The notes under the pieces: generated by a model
Seen by the model: only the letters and a program-made list of their open reading frames with translations
Told to the model about the DNA's origin: nothing
Databases searched by the model: none
Position numbers and translations under genes: made by a program
NCBI GenBank assembly: GCA_907165275.2
Contig: OU015662.1
Coordinates: forward strand, 7,501 to 71,500
DNA: 64,000 nucleotides
Source of the DNA: Zygaena filipendulae
Lineage: Eukaryota > Arthropoda > Insecta > Lepidoptera > Zygaenidae
Reading direction: 5' to 3'
In this document: piece after piece, positions 22,289 through 32,899 of the stretch
Position numbering within the stretch: position 1 is the first letter of the stretch
Layout of the letters: each line of letters begins with the position of its first letter

Positions 22289-25200
22289 ATGGTGAGAGGT
22301 GTCGTCAGAGCGGCGGCCTCGCTGGCGTGGAGGCGATTGCTGCCGGGGGCGGGGCGGTGCTCGCGCTCCGGACACACCGACGCGGTGAGTGGCTGACTGC
22401 TGACTGAAATCTGAACTAGCATTCATCAGTGTGACCAGATTTAAAGTGAAAATTATGCAAGCTGCTCGCCTAAATTCTTCTTAAATCTGCTTATCTGCTA
22501 ATTTTTTTATTATTATAATAAATATAATATTATGTATGTTAATTATTGTTTAATTTGTGCGAAACAATGGCATTCTATGTATGTGCGAAACATAAACTAG
22601 GGGTGTAGGTACCTATATTATCCTATCTGACGGACCTATCTGTAATTTTTTTTCGTAATTTTGCATCGTGAGCGAGCGCAAAGTTCATTCCGAAACGAGG
22701 TATTTTCCGAATCGGTCGGTCTATTGAAATTAAAACCAACTTCCATAAACAAAAAACTAAAAAGCTAAAAATTTTAACAAAAAAATTAAAGCCGACTTCC
22801 AAAAACACCTAACTAAAAAGCTATAAATAACAAAATACCGATTTAATCCAAAAGACAATAATACCTACACGTAATTTTTTATTATTGGTTTGTGCTACCA
22901 CTGCTCGTTTTGAATCCGGTGCCAAGCCCGCTTGTCTGCCCACTTGGTTGCTCTGTTCACGACGAGCTCGTGTCGGGAGTGGAGTGGACTTAGCCCATCT
23001 ACTTACACATCTACTCTATATTTGGTTTGTCACCGACTTCAAATCGATCTGTGGTAGCACAAACCGATAGTAATATTAGGTACGTGTACTATTGTCTTTT
23101 GGATGAAATCGGTACCTACCTATTTTGTTTTTTTTAGCTTTTTAGTTTTGTGTTTGGAAGTCAGTTACTTTTACAAAATATTGCTTTTTCCGATGCAGGG
23201 ACGTTAATTGTTGAGAAGTTCTCCTGGTACATCACCATCCCATCATCAGATCCTGACTTGGTGACAATGGGACCAATTGGAAGTATTCCCTTTCAAACAA
23301 AAAAACAATTTTCCAAATCGCTCCAATCGGAACCCGTGAAATACGTATTATTGTTGAGTAGTTCCGATGACCATCTGTGGTCTTCATCATCAGTTCCACT
23401 TCTTCAAATTTTGCTTTCTCAAAGCAAAAAATACCCAAATCGCTATAATTTGCCTATAATTTTTGAAGAGTTTCCTCGATTTCTCCAAGATCCCATCATT
23501 TGGTCCCGACTTGGTGGCAATAGGACCTAAGTGGGAGTATACCCTGCCAAACAAAAAAAAGTCATCAAAATCGGTTCACGCAGTCGAGAGTAGTAGAGTT
23601 GAGGTAACAAAAAAAAGAAACGTACGCGTCGAATTGAGAACCTCCTCCTTTTTGGAAAGTCGGTTATTTATTTATTTATTTAAATGGAGAAAAAACAGAT
23701 ACAAATTTACACTAAATAATAATAACAAGAAATATTTTACCTCCTTAATACGACAATTTGAATCCTTAACATTCTCTCTGAGTAATCGAGCGAAATAACT
23801 CTGCTATTTAATGCTATTTAACAAATAACAAGGTCGTGGTGTGTGTTCGGCAGGCAGCGGGCGAGGTGGGGGAGAGTGCGGGCGAGCTGCAGTCGCTGCG
23901 CGACCTGCTCGGGCGGCGCCACAACTACCTGCGCATCTCGCTCACGGAGCGCTGCAACCTGCGCTGTGGGTGTCGCCGGCCCACCGTCCACGCCGCAGCC
24001 AGCTCGCAGCCGGCAACCTGTAGCCCTGTACTCTGTCGCAGGCTCGTATTGCATGCCGGCGGCGGGCGTGCCGCTGTCGGCGCGCGGCGAGCTGCTGGCG
24101 CGCGGCGAGACGCTGCGGCTGGCGGCCGTGCTGGCGGCGCTGGGCGTCGACAAGGTGCGCCTCACGGGCGGCGAGCCCACGCTGCGCGCCGACCTGCCGC
24201 TGGTCATCGGTAGGTGTCCGCCCCCGCCCCCTGCCCCACCCACCCCACCCAGTGACGTGACGACCAGTGTCATGTGTGTCGGCAGAGGGTCTGCGCGCCA
24301 CAGCGGGCGTGCGCAGCGTGTCGATGACCACTAACGGGCTGGTGCTGACGCGGCGGCTGCCCGCGCTGCAGCGCGCCGGGCTCGACGCGCTCAACGTGTC
24401 GCTGGACTCGCTGCGCGCCGACCGCTACGAGCGCATGGCGCGCCGCCCGGTACCGCCCCGCCCCACGCCACCCCTCCCCACCCCTATCACGTAGCCGCGT
24501 CTCTGCCCCGACTCCTCGCATACTCGTAGTAAGCTCATTCTACCTTGTCCACTGCCCCCCTGGTCGCGCTTCTCCGTAGGCTGAGATTGCGTATTGTGTA
24601 TATGTTGACAGCGCTCCTTCACCGACACCTACGCTGCTCGTGGTCGCGTCGCATGTCCGTCGGTGGCAACAGCCCCGTTCACAAAGTCGCAGTAACATTG
24701 CGGGAATATTTCACAAGACCGGTCTATAGACAGAGTCCATCTCCCACGACGAAGGTCCACTCAAAAAAATACCCTCCACCATGAAAACCGCCACACTCTA
24801 TGATCGTATAAAAATCAATAGGTAGTCATGTGTGGAGTTGATCTATCATCGACCGATCGACCGAGTTGTACCTACTGGTTACGGAAGTTCATAGCAAAGT
24901 TGCAACTCGCAGTTGACTCTTCGGTATTTGTGAGCATGAGCCTGGTGAGGCGTCACGGTCATGGCCCCCATTATGTATAGATATAACCGTCATCTACGCC
25001 AATGGCAAGTTGCCATGTCCCGAGGAGAAGCGTGTCCTGTACTGTATTGTGCGCGTGCGCAGGGCCTGTCGCGCGTGCTGGCGGGCATCGACCTCGCGCT
25101 GCAGCTCGGCTACCGGCCCGTCAAGATCAACACCGTGCTTATCAAAGGTGTGCTCAAAAGTAAAAACAAGGATCAGCACTCAGCTGGCGGAAAACTATTA

Positions 25201-28200
25201 CCTACAGTCCACCATTCTAAACTTAATGTAAAACAACGGCCGAATTTGTTCGCCTGGCAACAAATAAAACGACTACATTATTCCGCCAGATCTGCGCTGT
25301 CTACGCTGTTCCGAGAGGCCGTCGTCCCACACCGTACCTAACCTATCTATAAGTTTATGTGACCGAAGGTTCGACATTGTTCTTGCAGGTTTCAACGACG
25401 ATGAGATCTGCGACTTCGCGGAGTTCACGCGAGATCGCGACGTGGACGTGAGGTAGGTACAGGCCCTTCCTTCCGTGGCGGGTGGAGTACCCGTGCTAGG
25501 CTGGGAGGTACTGATGGTTAATGTGGTCAGTGTCGCGCAGGTTCATCGAGTTCATGCCGTTCACGGGCAACGAGTGGGCGGCGGGCGCGCTGCTGCCCTA
25601 TCGCGACGCGCTGCGCGTGCTGACGGCGCGCCACCCCGAGCTGCGGCCGCTGGCCCCTGCGCCGCACCACACCGCGCGGGTACGTGCTGCCCTCCGCCCC
25701 ACCCTGCCCCTCCCACCCGTGCCGCACCGCACTGCGCGGGTACGTGCTGCCCTCCGCCCCGCCCTGCCCCTCCCCACCCGTGCCGCACCACACCGCGCGG
25801 GTACGTGCTGCCCTCCGCCCCGCCCTGCCCCTCCCCACCCGTGCCGCACCGCACTGCGCGGGTACGTGCTGCCCTCCGCCCCGCCCTGCCCCTCCCCACC
25901 TATGCCGCACCGCACTGCGCGGGTACGTGCTGCCCTCCGCCCCGCCCTGCCCCTCCCCACCCGTGCCGCACCGCACTGCGCGGGTACGTGCTGCCCTCCG
26001 CCCCGCCCTGCCCCTCCCCACCCGTGCCGCACCGCACTGCGCGGGTACGTGCTGCCCTCCGCCCCGCCCTGCCCCTCCCCACCCGTGCCGCACCGCACTG
26101 CGCGGGTACGTGCTGCCCTCCGCCCCGCCCTGCCCCTCCCCACCCATGCCGCACCGCACTGCGCGGGTACGTGCTGCCCTCCGCCCCGCCCTGCCCCTCC
26201 CCACCCATGCCGCACCGCACTGCGCGGGTACGTGCTGCCCTCCGCCCCGCCCTGCCCCTCCCCACCCGTGCCGCACCGCACTGCGCGGGTACGTGCTGCC
26301 CTCCGCCCCGCCCTGCCCCTCCCCACCCGTGCCGCACCGCACTGCGCGGGTACGTGCTGCCCTCCGCCCCGCCCTGCCCCTCCCCACCCATGCCGCACCG
26401 CACTGCGCGGGTACGTGCTGCCCTCCGCCCCGCCCTGCCCCTCCCCACCCATGCCGCACCGCACTGCGCGGGTACGTGCTGCCCTCCGCCCCGCCCTGCC
26501 CGTCCCCACCCGTGCCGCACCGCACCGCGCGGGTACGTGCTGCCCTCCGCCCCGCCCTGCCCCTCCCCACCCGTGCCGCACCGCACTGCGCGGGTACGTG
26601 CTGCCCTCCGCCCCGCCCTGCCCCTCCCCACCCATGCCGCACCGCACTGCGCGGGTACGTGCTGCCCTCCGCCCCGCCCTGCCCGTCCCCACCCGTGCCG
26701 CACCGCACCGCGCGGGTACGTGCTGCCCTCCGCCCCGCCCTGCCCCTCCCCACCCATGCCGCACCGCACTGCGCGGGTACGTGCTGCCCTCCGCCCCGCC
26801 CTGCCCCTCCCCACCCGTGCCGCACCGCACTGCGCGGGTACGTGCTGCCCTCCGCCCCGCCCTGCCCCTCCCCACCCGTGCCGCACCGCACTGCGCGGGT
26901 ACGTGCTGCCCTCCGCCCCGCCCTGCCCGTCCCCACCCGTGCCGCACCGCACCGCGCGGGTACGTGCTGCCCTCCGCCCCGCCCTGCCCCTCCCCACCCG
27001 TGCCGCACCGCACTGCGCGGGTACGTGCTGCCCTCCGCCCCGCCCTGCCCCTCCCCACCAATGCCGCACCGCACTGCGCGGGTACGTGCTGCCCTCCGCC
27101 CCGCCCTGCCCGTCCCCACCCGTGCCGCACCGCACCGCGCGGGTACGTGCTGCCCTCCGCCCCGCCCTGCCCCTCCCCACCCGTGCCGCACCGCACTGCG
27201 CGGGTACGTGCTGCCCTCCGCCCCGCCCTGCCCCTCCCCACCAATGCCGCACCGCACTGCGCGGGTACGTGCTGCCCTCCGCCCCGCCCTGCCCGTCCCC
27301 ACCCGTGCCGCACCGCACCGCGCGGGTACGTGCTGCCCTCCGCCCCGCCCTGCCCCTCCCCACCCGTGCCGCACCGCACTGCGCGGGTACGTGCTGCCCT
27401 CCGCCCCGCCCTGCCCCTCCCCACCAATGCCGCACCGCACTGCGCGGGTACGTGCTGCCCTCCGCCCCGCCCTGCCCCTCCCCACCCGTGCCGCACCGCA
27501 CCGCGCGGGTACGTGCTGCCCTCCGCCCCGCCCTGCCCCTCCCCACCCGTGCCGCACCGCACTGCGCGGGTACGTGCTGCCCTCCGCCCCGCCCTGCCCG
27601 TCCCCACCCGTGCCGCACCGCACCGCGCGGGTACGTGCTGCCCTCCGCCCCGCCCTGCCCCTCCCCACCCGTGCCGCACCGCACTGCGCGGGTACGTGCT
27701 GCCCTCCGCCCCGCCCTGCCCCTCCCCACCAATGCCGCACCGCACTGCGCGGGTACGTGCTGCCCTCCGCCCCGCCCTGCCCGTCCCCACCCGTGCCGCA
27801 CCGCACCGCGCGGGTACGTGCTGCCCTCCGCCCCGCCCTGCCCCTCCCCACCCGTGCCGCACCGCACTGCGCGGGTACGTGCTGCCCTCCGCCCCGCCCT
27901 GCCCGTCCCCACCCGTGCCGCACCGCACCGCGCGGGTACGTGCTGCCCTCCGCCCCGCCCTGCCCCTCCCCACCCGTGCCGCACCGCACTGCGCGGGTAC
28001 GTGCTGCCCTCCGCCCCGCCCTGCCCCTCCCCACCAATGCCGCACCGCACTGCGCGGGTACGTGCTGCCCTCCGCCCCGCCCTGCCCGTCCCCACCCGTG
28101 CCGCACCGCACCGCGCGGGTACGTGCTGCCCTCCGCCCCGCCCTGCCCCTCCCCACCCGTGCCGCACCGCACTGCGCGGGTACGTGCTGCCCTCCGCCCC

Positions 28201-31200
28201 GCCCTGCCCCTCCCCACCCGTGCCGCACCGCACTGCGCGGGTACGTGCTGCCCTCCGCCCCGCCCCGCCCGCACTCACGCGCCCACTCCTTGCAGATGTG
28301 GCAGGTGCCGGGCTACGTGGGCCGCGTCGGGTTCATAGCGTCCATGACGCAGCCGTTCTGCTCGACCTGCAACCGGCTGCGGCTCACTGCCGATGGGAAC
28401 CTCAAGGTGCGTGACCCGGCGGGAGCACCGTCCCGCAGTTGATTTTATTTTTAGTTTATTGTTGAGTAGGTACCTACTTCCACCAAATATAGGCCCTCTA
28501 CGCAGAGGGGCGCGTCTAGGATAACCGATCAGAATAGTAAAAATAAATCGATAGCCAGAAATAATAATAATAAAATCTTTATTTCAGAAGTCCATAGTTC
28601 CTTAACATTCATTGAACAATATTAATACTTATTAACCGATTAATTATTTATTTCAATATTTATTAAAATTTGGGTTTTTATTGAAGACCACGAGGCACAT
28701 CCAGTGTCTGATGTCTCTGAATGGGACAGTCCGCTCTAGCTGCAATCATCTTCAGGATGCTGTTGCCACTGGTTCAAAGACGCTGCAGTAAGTAGCGAGG
28801 CGACCTTTTTGCGCATGATGGCGTGAAATCCGTCTGTCCGAGCCTCTGCAAACATCCCCGAGCCACGGCAGGTCCAGCAGCATCCTGAAGGCGTTGTTAT
28901 ATCGCACGCGCAGGGAGCTGTAGGCTCGTCGCGAATATGTCACCCACAGGCCGCTCGAGTAAAAACTCTGGCAGAACACCTTGAATAACATAACTTTAAC
29001 GCCTGCGGTACATCGTGCGAACCTGCGGGCAAACATATTGCTCCTCACTGACAACGCCCTACGCTCCCTTTCGATATCTTCATCGTCCCTCAGGTCACAC
29101 GTTTCTGAATGTATTATTAAAAAAAATATATATGTATTTTCATGCTATTTTCCTTGTATTTCATTTATCAACTTCAGTAATCCAAAAAAAATCATAATTT
29201 TTTTAAACCATCAGATTGAGGCAATAATCGTCAGATTATAGGTCAGGACGACTAGGTCATCAAGCTGAACCGTCTGCATAAAAATCTGACGCGCTCGCGT
29301 GTATCACAAGTGTTTTTTTTTTGCATTTTCAAAAAGCCGCCACGAGCTTGCGTCAAGTCCGAATCGTCAGACTTTTGAATGGGAGCTTCTTGGGTTCACT
29401 TAAATTCCCCTCTGAAAATCTGCCCCCCTAGCCAAATTGACATTCTACAATCGTTAATGCACAAAAAACTAAAGAACGAATCGTCATGTCACTCGGTCAG
29501 CCAATCATAACTCACGTGGTCACGTAAAACTATAGTTCTGATTGGCTGACCGAGTGACATGAAAATTCGTTACATAGTTTCCTATGCGTCAATGATTGTA
29601 GAATGTCAATTTGGCTAGGGGGGCTGACGCACTCGAATATATTTTTTCATCTCTCCGCTTTCGGATGACCACCCCCACCACGCAAATCGGTAGATGAATA
29701 TACTTTTGATATCAAAAACACGTTGGAGCATCTAAACTACAATATCTGACACGCTTAAGTATTCCCATGTACCTACCTAATGTTTTTTTTTACATTTTTA
29801 AAAATCCTTAAACGCTTCGCCCACCATTGCAAGAGGATATATAATATTATATTTTTTTCTTCCTACCCACTAATCTACAAAATCGAATAGGTCCCCACGA
29901 CACTCTAGTAAATCCCCATTTAGCATCAAGAGCACCCATATTATAATAGTAAATCATCACCTCATGGAGTGGACACTGGGCACTGGGCAGTGGCAACACT
30001 CGCATTAGTTCCACTTGCAGTTTGCACTCGTGCAATACGTTATGCGGCGGCGTGGGTGTGGGTGTGGGTGTGGGCCCGACTCCCGCAGGTGTGCCTGTTC
30101 GGCGCGGCGGAGGTGTCGCTGCGGGACGCGCTGCGGGCGGGCGCCTCGGACGCGCAGCTGCAGGCGCTCGTGCGCGCCGCGCTGCGCAACAAGAAGCCCG
30201 CGCACGCCGGTCAGTGACGCGCCACGCACCACGCACCACACGCACCACACGCACCACACGCACCACACACGCAAAACACGCGTCACACTTGCAAACAGAA
30301 TTATTTATTCAAGTACAAAAAGTAAAAAAGTCAGAACATGAGCCTCAAAAAGTACATAAGTAGGTAATATCGAGGTAATCGCTTGCCAAGAGTGAATCCA
30401 ACCCGTACATTAGGTGATCAAACATTACTCTGAAAAAATCGAAAATTTGGTTGTACGACTATGACGTGTTTAACAGTTATATCCAAAACCACCACCCATG
30501 CAAGTTCGTCATTCGATAGCGGGTGTGTCACATTCATCTTTATATACAAAATAAATTGCTGTCCGTTTGTCTAACGACAAAAATAGCCACGTTTATTTAT
30601 CTTCTTTATAAATAAAAATGAATGTTTGTATAATATTCCTAATGAATGTTTTGGTCCGAATGGTCCGATTGTGATGAAACTTTGGCGGGTTGTTCTGCTG
30701 CGTCCGCAAAGGTTCCTGATATAAAGCGAGAGAGAATTCCGAAACTCACGCGGGTGAAACGCACGACTAGTCCTATCTTAATATATAGTATAAATCACGT
30801 GTCACGTTGTTTGTCCGCGATGGACTCCGAAACTACTGAACGGATTTTGATGAAATTTTGTAAACATAATATGGTCCATAGATAGAATAGTTGTTATCCC
30901 AGAATTCCCGCGGGAACTCTGGAATTAATGCGGGAAACAGCTAATCACCGTAAACTACTGTCGGTTTACAAAGAAGGACATAGAGTACTTTTTTCCCGGA
31001 ACTCCGAATTTACCGCGGATGAAATCGCGGGGGACAACTAGTTTATATACAATTTATGACAAATCTATACGGATTCCTACCTACTTACAAACAAAAATAT
31101 CTGAGCGACCGAGATTCGCTCTTTGTGTATAGCGCGATCTGCTTTAAGTAGAAAAGCAGTACCAAACACTAATTTTTCATTGCCTGAAAATACGGATAAA

Positions 31201-32530
31201 ACGACTTTTTCTAGAAATGAAACCTAGCTAGATCGATTAATCGCCTCCGAAACCCCCCTGCATATTAAATTTCATGAAAATCGTTGGAGCAGGTTACGAG
31301 ATTCAGATATTATAATAAGTATATTATAGAAACTGTTGGCAAACCAATAAATAAATAAGTATACACTATCTGTTAGTAATTCCAAATTAATAGTTTTTTA
31401 CTAAATGCATATGAAAGTATATACTTATTACGGTATAGGTGCCTAAACATAAAACAATAATTTTTCAAATTTTTCTCTGTCGTTCCGGCTAATCTCTGAA
31501 ATGGCTGGACCGATTTTAAAGGAATTTCCACCCACTGGCAGATAGCTGATATAAGGAGTCACTTAGGCTACTTTTATTTCAGAAAAAAATAGTTCCAGCG
31601 GGAATTCCGACAGCTAATTATTCGACTTTGCCTTTTTTAAACCGACTTAAAAGAAGGAGGAGGTTCTCAATTCGACGCGTTTTTTTTTTAATCGCAAAAT
31701 ACAATCGAAATTTCAGGAATGGAAAACTTGGCTCGGATGAAAAACCGACCGATGATTCTAATAGGTGGGTAGCACTCACTCCTCTCACCGGGCGAGTCGT
31801 GCCGCTCCCCGGGTGCACTGCCCTGCGCCCCGAACGGGTCGCCCCTTTCCCCGGGTGGGCCGCCCCTCTCCCCGGGCGGGTCACCCCCCTCCCCAGGCGG
31901 GTCGCCCCTCTCCCCGGGTGGGCCGCCCCTCTCCCCAGGCGGGTCGCGGCGCGCGAGTATTGCACGGAGGCAGTCCAATTCTCGCACCTGGACGCGCGGG
32001 GCGAGGCGCGCATGGTGGACGTGGGGCACAAGCCGGTGAGCGCGCGCGAGGCGGAGGCGGAGTGCTCGCTGCAGTGCGGCGCGCGGCTGCTGCGGCTGCT
32101 GCGCGACGCGGCGCTGCCCAAGGGCGACGCGCTGTGCGTGGCGCGCGTGGCCGGCGTGCTGGCCGCCAAGCGCGCCGCCGGCCTGCTGCCGCTGTGCCAC
32201 CCGCTGCCGCTGGACTGCGTGCGCGTCGAGGTGCTGCTGCCGGGGCCGGGGCCGGGGCCGGCGGCGGTGGTGGTGCGCTGCTCGGTGCGCGCGGCGGCCC
32301 GCACCGGCGCCGAGATGGAGGCGCTGACGGGCGCCGCGGTGGCCGCTCTCGCGCTCTACGACATGTGCAAGTCCGTCGACAAGGCGATGCGCATCACCGA
32401 CCTGCGCGTGCTGCGCAAGGTGGGCGGCAAGAGCGACCCGCGCCCGCCGCCGCCGCCGCCCCCGCCCCCGCCCGCGTCCGACCCCGCCCGCGCCCCCGAG
32501 AGCTACGCGCCTTCTAACTTCGTGCACTAA
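22289..32530 (+). CDS. MOCS1: MOCS1: molybdenum cofactor biosynthesis protein 1 (MoaA + MoaC fusion)
   Basis: Exons 22289-22384, 23854-23965, 24042-24209, 24286-24449, 25063-25147, 25389-25452, 25541-25679, 28296-28406, 30089-30209, 31717-31764, 31974-32530; 1665 nt, 554 aa. An alternative junction, 31768 to 31939, gives 567 aa. The N-terminus is Arg/Ala-rich, like a mitochondrial presequence. The MOCS1A half is a radical-SAM enzyme with 4Fe-4S cysteines C66, C70, C73 (CNLRCSYC), TGGEP, and a second cluster at C298, C301, C315. It makes the cyclic GTP intermediate. The MOCS1B half (MoaC-like) has MVDVGHKP, KGDALCVARVAG, LLPLCHPLPL and YDMCKSVDKAM, and converts that intermediate to cPMP. A proline-rich tail of about 30 residues follows the MoaC fold. 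Reading through the exon 10 donor ends MOCS1A at Gly-Gly-stop (31772), 371 aa. Exon 10 is far less GC-rich than the other exons. Confidence 0.93.
22784..23170. repeat. Foldback element in MOCS1 intron 1
   Basis: Long inverted arms run from GCCGACTTCCAAAAACAC and ACCGATTTAATCCAAAAGAC on the left to GTCTTTTGGATGAAATCGG and GTTTGGAAGTC on the right. The loop holds GTGCTACCACTG...GTGGTAGCAC. Sister copies: 59642-60036 (best preserved) and 11907-12178 (partial). Confidence 0.7.
23171..23680. repeat. Module repeats next to the foldback element
   Basis: The TTGCTTTTTCCGATGCAGGGACGTTAATTG block, the GATGACCATCTGTGGTCTTC block and CGAACATAGAACCTCC-type ends are shared with 60100-60915. The block ends at CCTCCTCCTTTTTGGAAAGTCGG. 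No coding content. Confidence 0.6.
25640..28275 (+). repeat. 61-bp minisatellite spanning the MOCS1 exon 7/intron 7 border
   Basis: Forty-two tandem units, the first 60 bp and the rest 61 bp, run from the GTACGT at 25680 to the GTACGT at 28241, then a partial unit. Each unit carries the end of exon 7 plus its splice donor: GCACCGCACTGCGCGG|GTACGTGC. Unit variants differ at three places (CCCCTCCCC or CCCGTCCCC; ACCCGTG, ACCCATG, ACCTATG or ACCAATG; GCACTG or GCACCG). From 26899 a three-unit (183-bp) order repeats. Its three open frames on each strand are artefacts of the array. Confidence 0.97.
28562..29110 (-). pseudogene. LINE reverse-transcriptase 3' fragment in MOCS1 intron 8
   Basis: The minus-strand frame 29054-28752 shows an RT C-terminal pattern: SNMFARRFARC, ALFK-type VMLFKVFCQSFYSSGLW, and RYNNAFRMLLDLPW. 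Past its stop, the sequence reads as NSILKMIAAR in another frame. The 3' end is a TTATTATTATT tail at 28562-28572. It is truncated at the 5' side and frameshifted, so dead. Confidence 0.7.
29220..29960 (+). repeat. Element with recurring CTGACGCGCTCGAG motif, copy 1
   Basis: Aligns by eye with 45520-46060. Shared blocks: AAGCTGAACC...TCTG, GCATTTTCAAAAA, CCACCCCCACCACGCAAATCGG, ATCTAAACTACAATATCTG and AATAGGTCCC. The variant motif CTGACGCGCTCGCG at 29286 recurs in decayed form at 29624, 29746 and 29898. The copy is interrupted by a 201-bp MITE (29423-29623). A likely left part of the same element is at 28460-28560, split off by the LINE. Confidence 0.6.
29423..29623. mobile_element. Nested 201-bp MITE with 3-bp target duplication
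   Basis: Terminal inverted repeats of about 28 bp: CCCCCCTAGCCAAATTGACA on the left and its complement ending GGCTAGGGGGG on the right. The arms extend inward through GTCACTCGGTCAGCCAATCA. CTG is present on both sides (29420-29422 and 29624-29626) but only once in the uninterrupted paralogue at 45730, so CTG is the target-site duplication. Confidence 0.82.
30600..30770 (+). mobile_element. Non-autonomous Helitron, subfamily 3
   Basis: Starts TCTTCTTTATAAATAAAAATG after A and ends with CACGACTAG at 30770, followed by T. A sister copy with the same 5' end lies at 52359-52518. It lies in MOCS1 intron 9. Confidence 0.75.
30795..31041 (+). mobile_element. Non-autonomous Helitron, subfamily 4 (composite)
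   Basis: Begins TCACGTGTCACG after A. A decayed internal CTAA end near 30943 is followed by a second 3' segment ending at CTAG 31038-31041, so two copies or an end duplication are fused. A subfamily relative begins after 52518. Confidence 0.6.
31765..31973 (+). promoter_or_regulatory. MOCS1A/MOCS1B splice switch
   Basis: Exon 10 ends ...CTAATAG|GTGG|GTAGCA. Unspliced, this reads Gly-Gly-stop (GGT GGG TAG, stop at 31770-31772) and closes MOCS1A with the double glycine its active site needs. Two donors overlap it: AG|GTGGGT after 31764 and GG|GTAGCA after 31768. In-frame fusion to the MoaC half is possible as 31764 to 31974, or as 31768 to 31939 (or 31897). The second route keeps the double glycine and uses acceptors with a strong CCCCTCTCCCCAG pyrimidine tract. 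Confidence 0.7.
31838..31948 (+). repeat. 21-bp minisatellite at the MOCS1 exon 11 acceptor
   Basis: About five tandem copies of GGGTCGCCCCTCTCCCCGGGT-like units, period 21. Two units carry CCCCAG|G (AG at 31896 and 31938) and so form duplicated splice acceptors 42 nt apart in the same frame; the others read CCCCGG. Because 21 is a multiple of 3, copy-number change would preserve frame if the array is exonic. Confidence 0.85.
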
Positions 32531-32675
32531 ACTAAAAACTTTCAAGTTCACTCTTAACTAAAAAAAAAAAACTGTGACAAAAATATACATTAATGTTGAC
32601 CGAACCTACCTAGGCACCTGTCGTTTATAACAAAGAGTATATTATAACCACTACGTTTTTTATAGTTTATACACA

Positions 32676-32681
32676 AATAAA
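32676..32681 (+). terminator. MOCS1 polyadenylation signal
   Basis: AATAAA 146 nt after the stop codon at 32530. Another AATAAA-rich stretch at 32876-32893 is an alternative. Confidence 0.6.
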
Positions 32682-32899
32682 TATGATTAGGTAGGTACTA
32701 GGTACCTAAATTTATAAATTCCAGTGTGTGATGAACACGGATCCGAAGTGTGTATAATATGTACAGGTGTAAGATAAGCTGTGTGGGATCAACTAGAGCC
32801 TAGTTTTATGAAAATATGTTATTATAGGTAGTTTATTGTAACTATCCCAACAGTAAACTGATATTATAACAATGGATAAATAAATAAAATAATCATCAG

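Noticed and set aside
22208..22426. 72-aa minus-strand frame over MOCS1 exon 1
   Set aside because: Antisense to the ATG-bearing exon that joins in phase to the MoaA domain.
25475..28442. Six overlapping frames of about 790-980 codons on both strands across the MOCS1 region
   Set aside because: They are read-through of the 61-bp minisatellite, whose unit has no stop in any frame. Only the exon 7 and exon 8 parts are supported as coding.
31628..31973. N-terminal extension of the MoaC half through the 21-bp minisatellite from 31628
   Set aside because: The frame is open but begins in intron DNA of repeat origin; splice phase to exon 10 supports starts only at 31897, 31939 or 31974.
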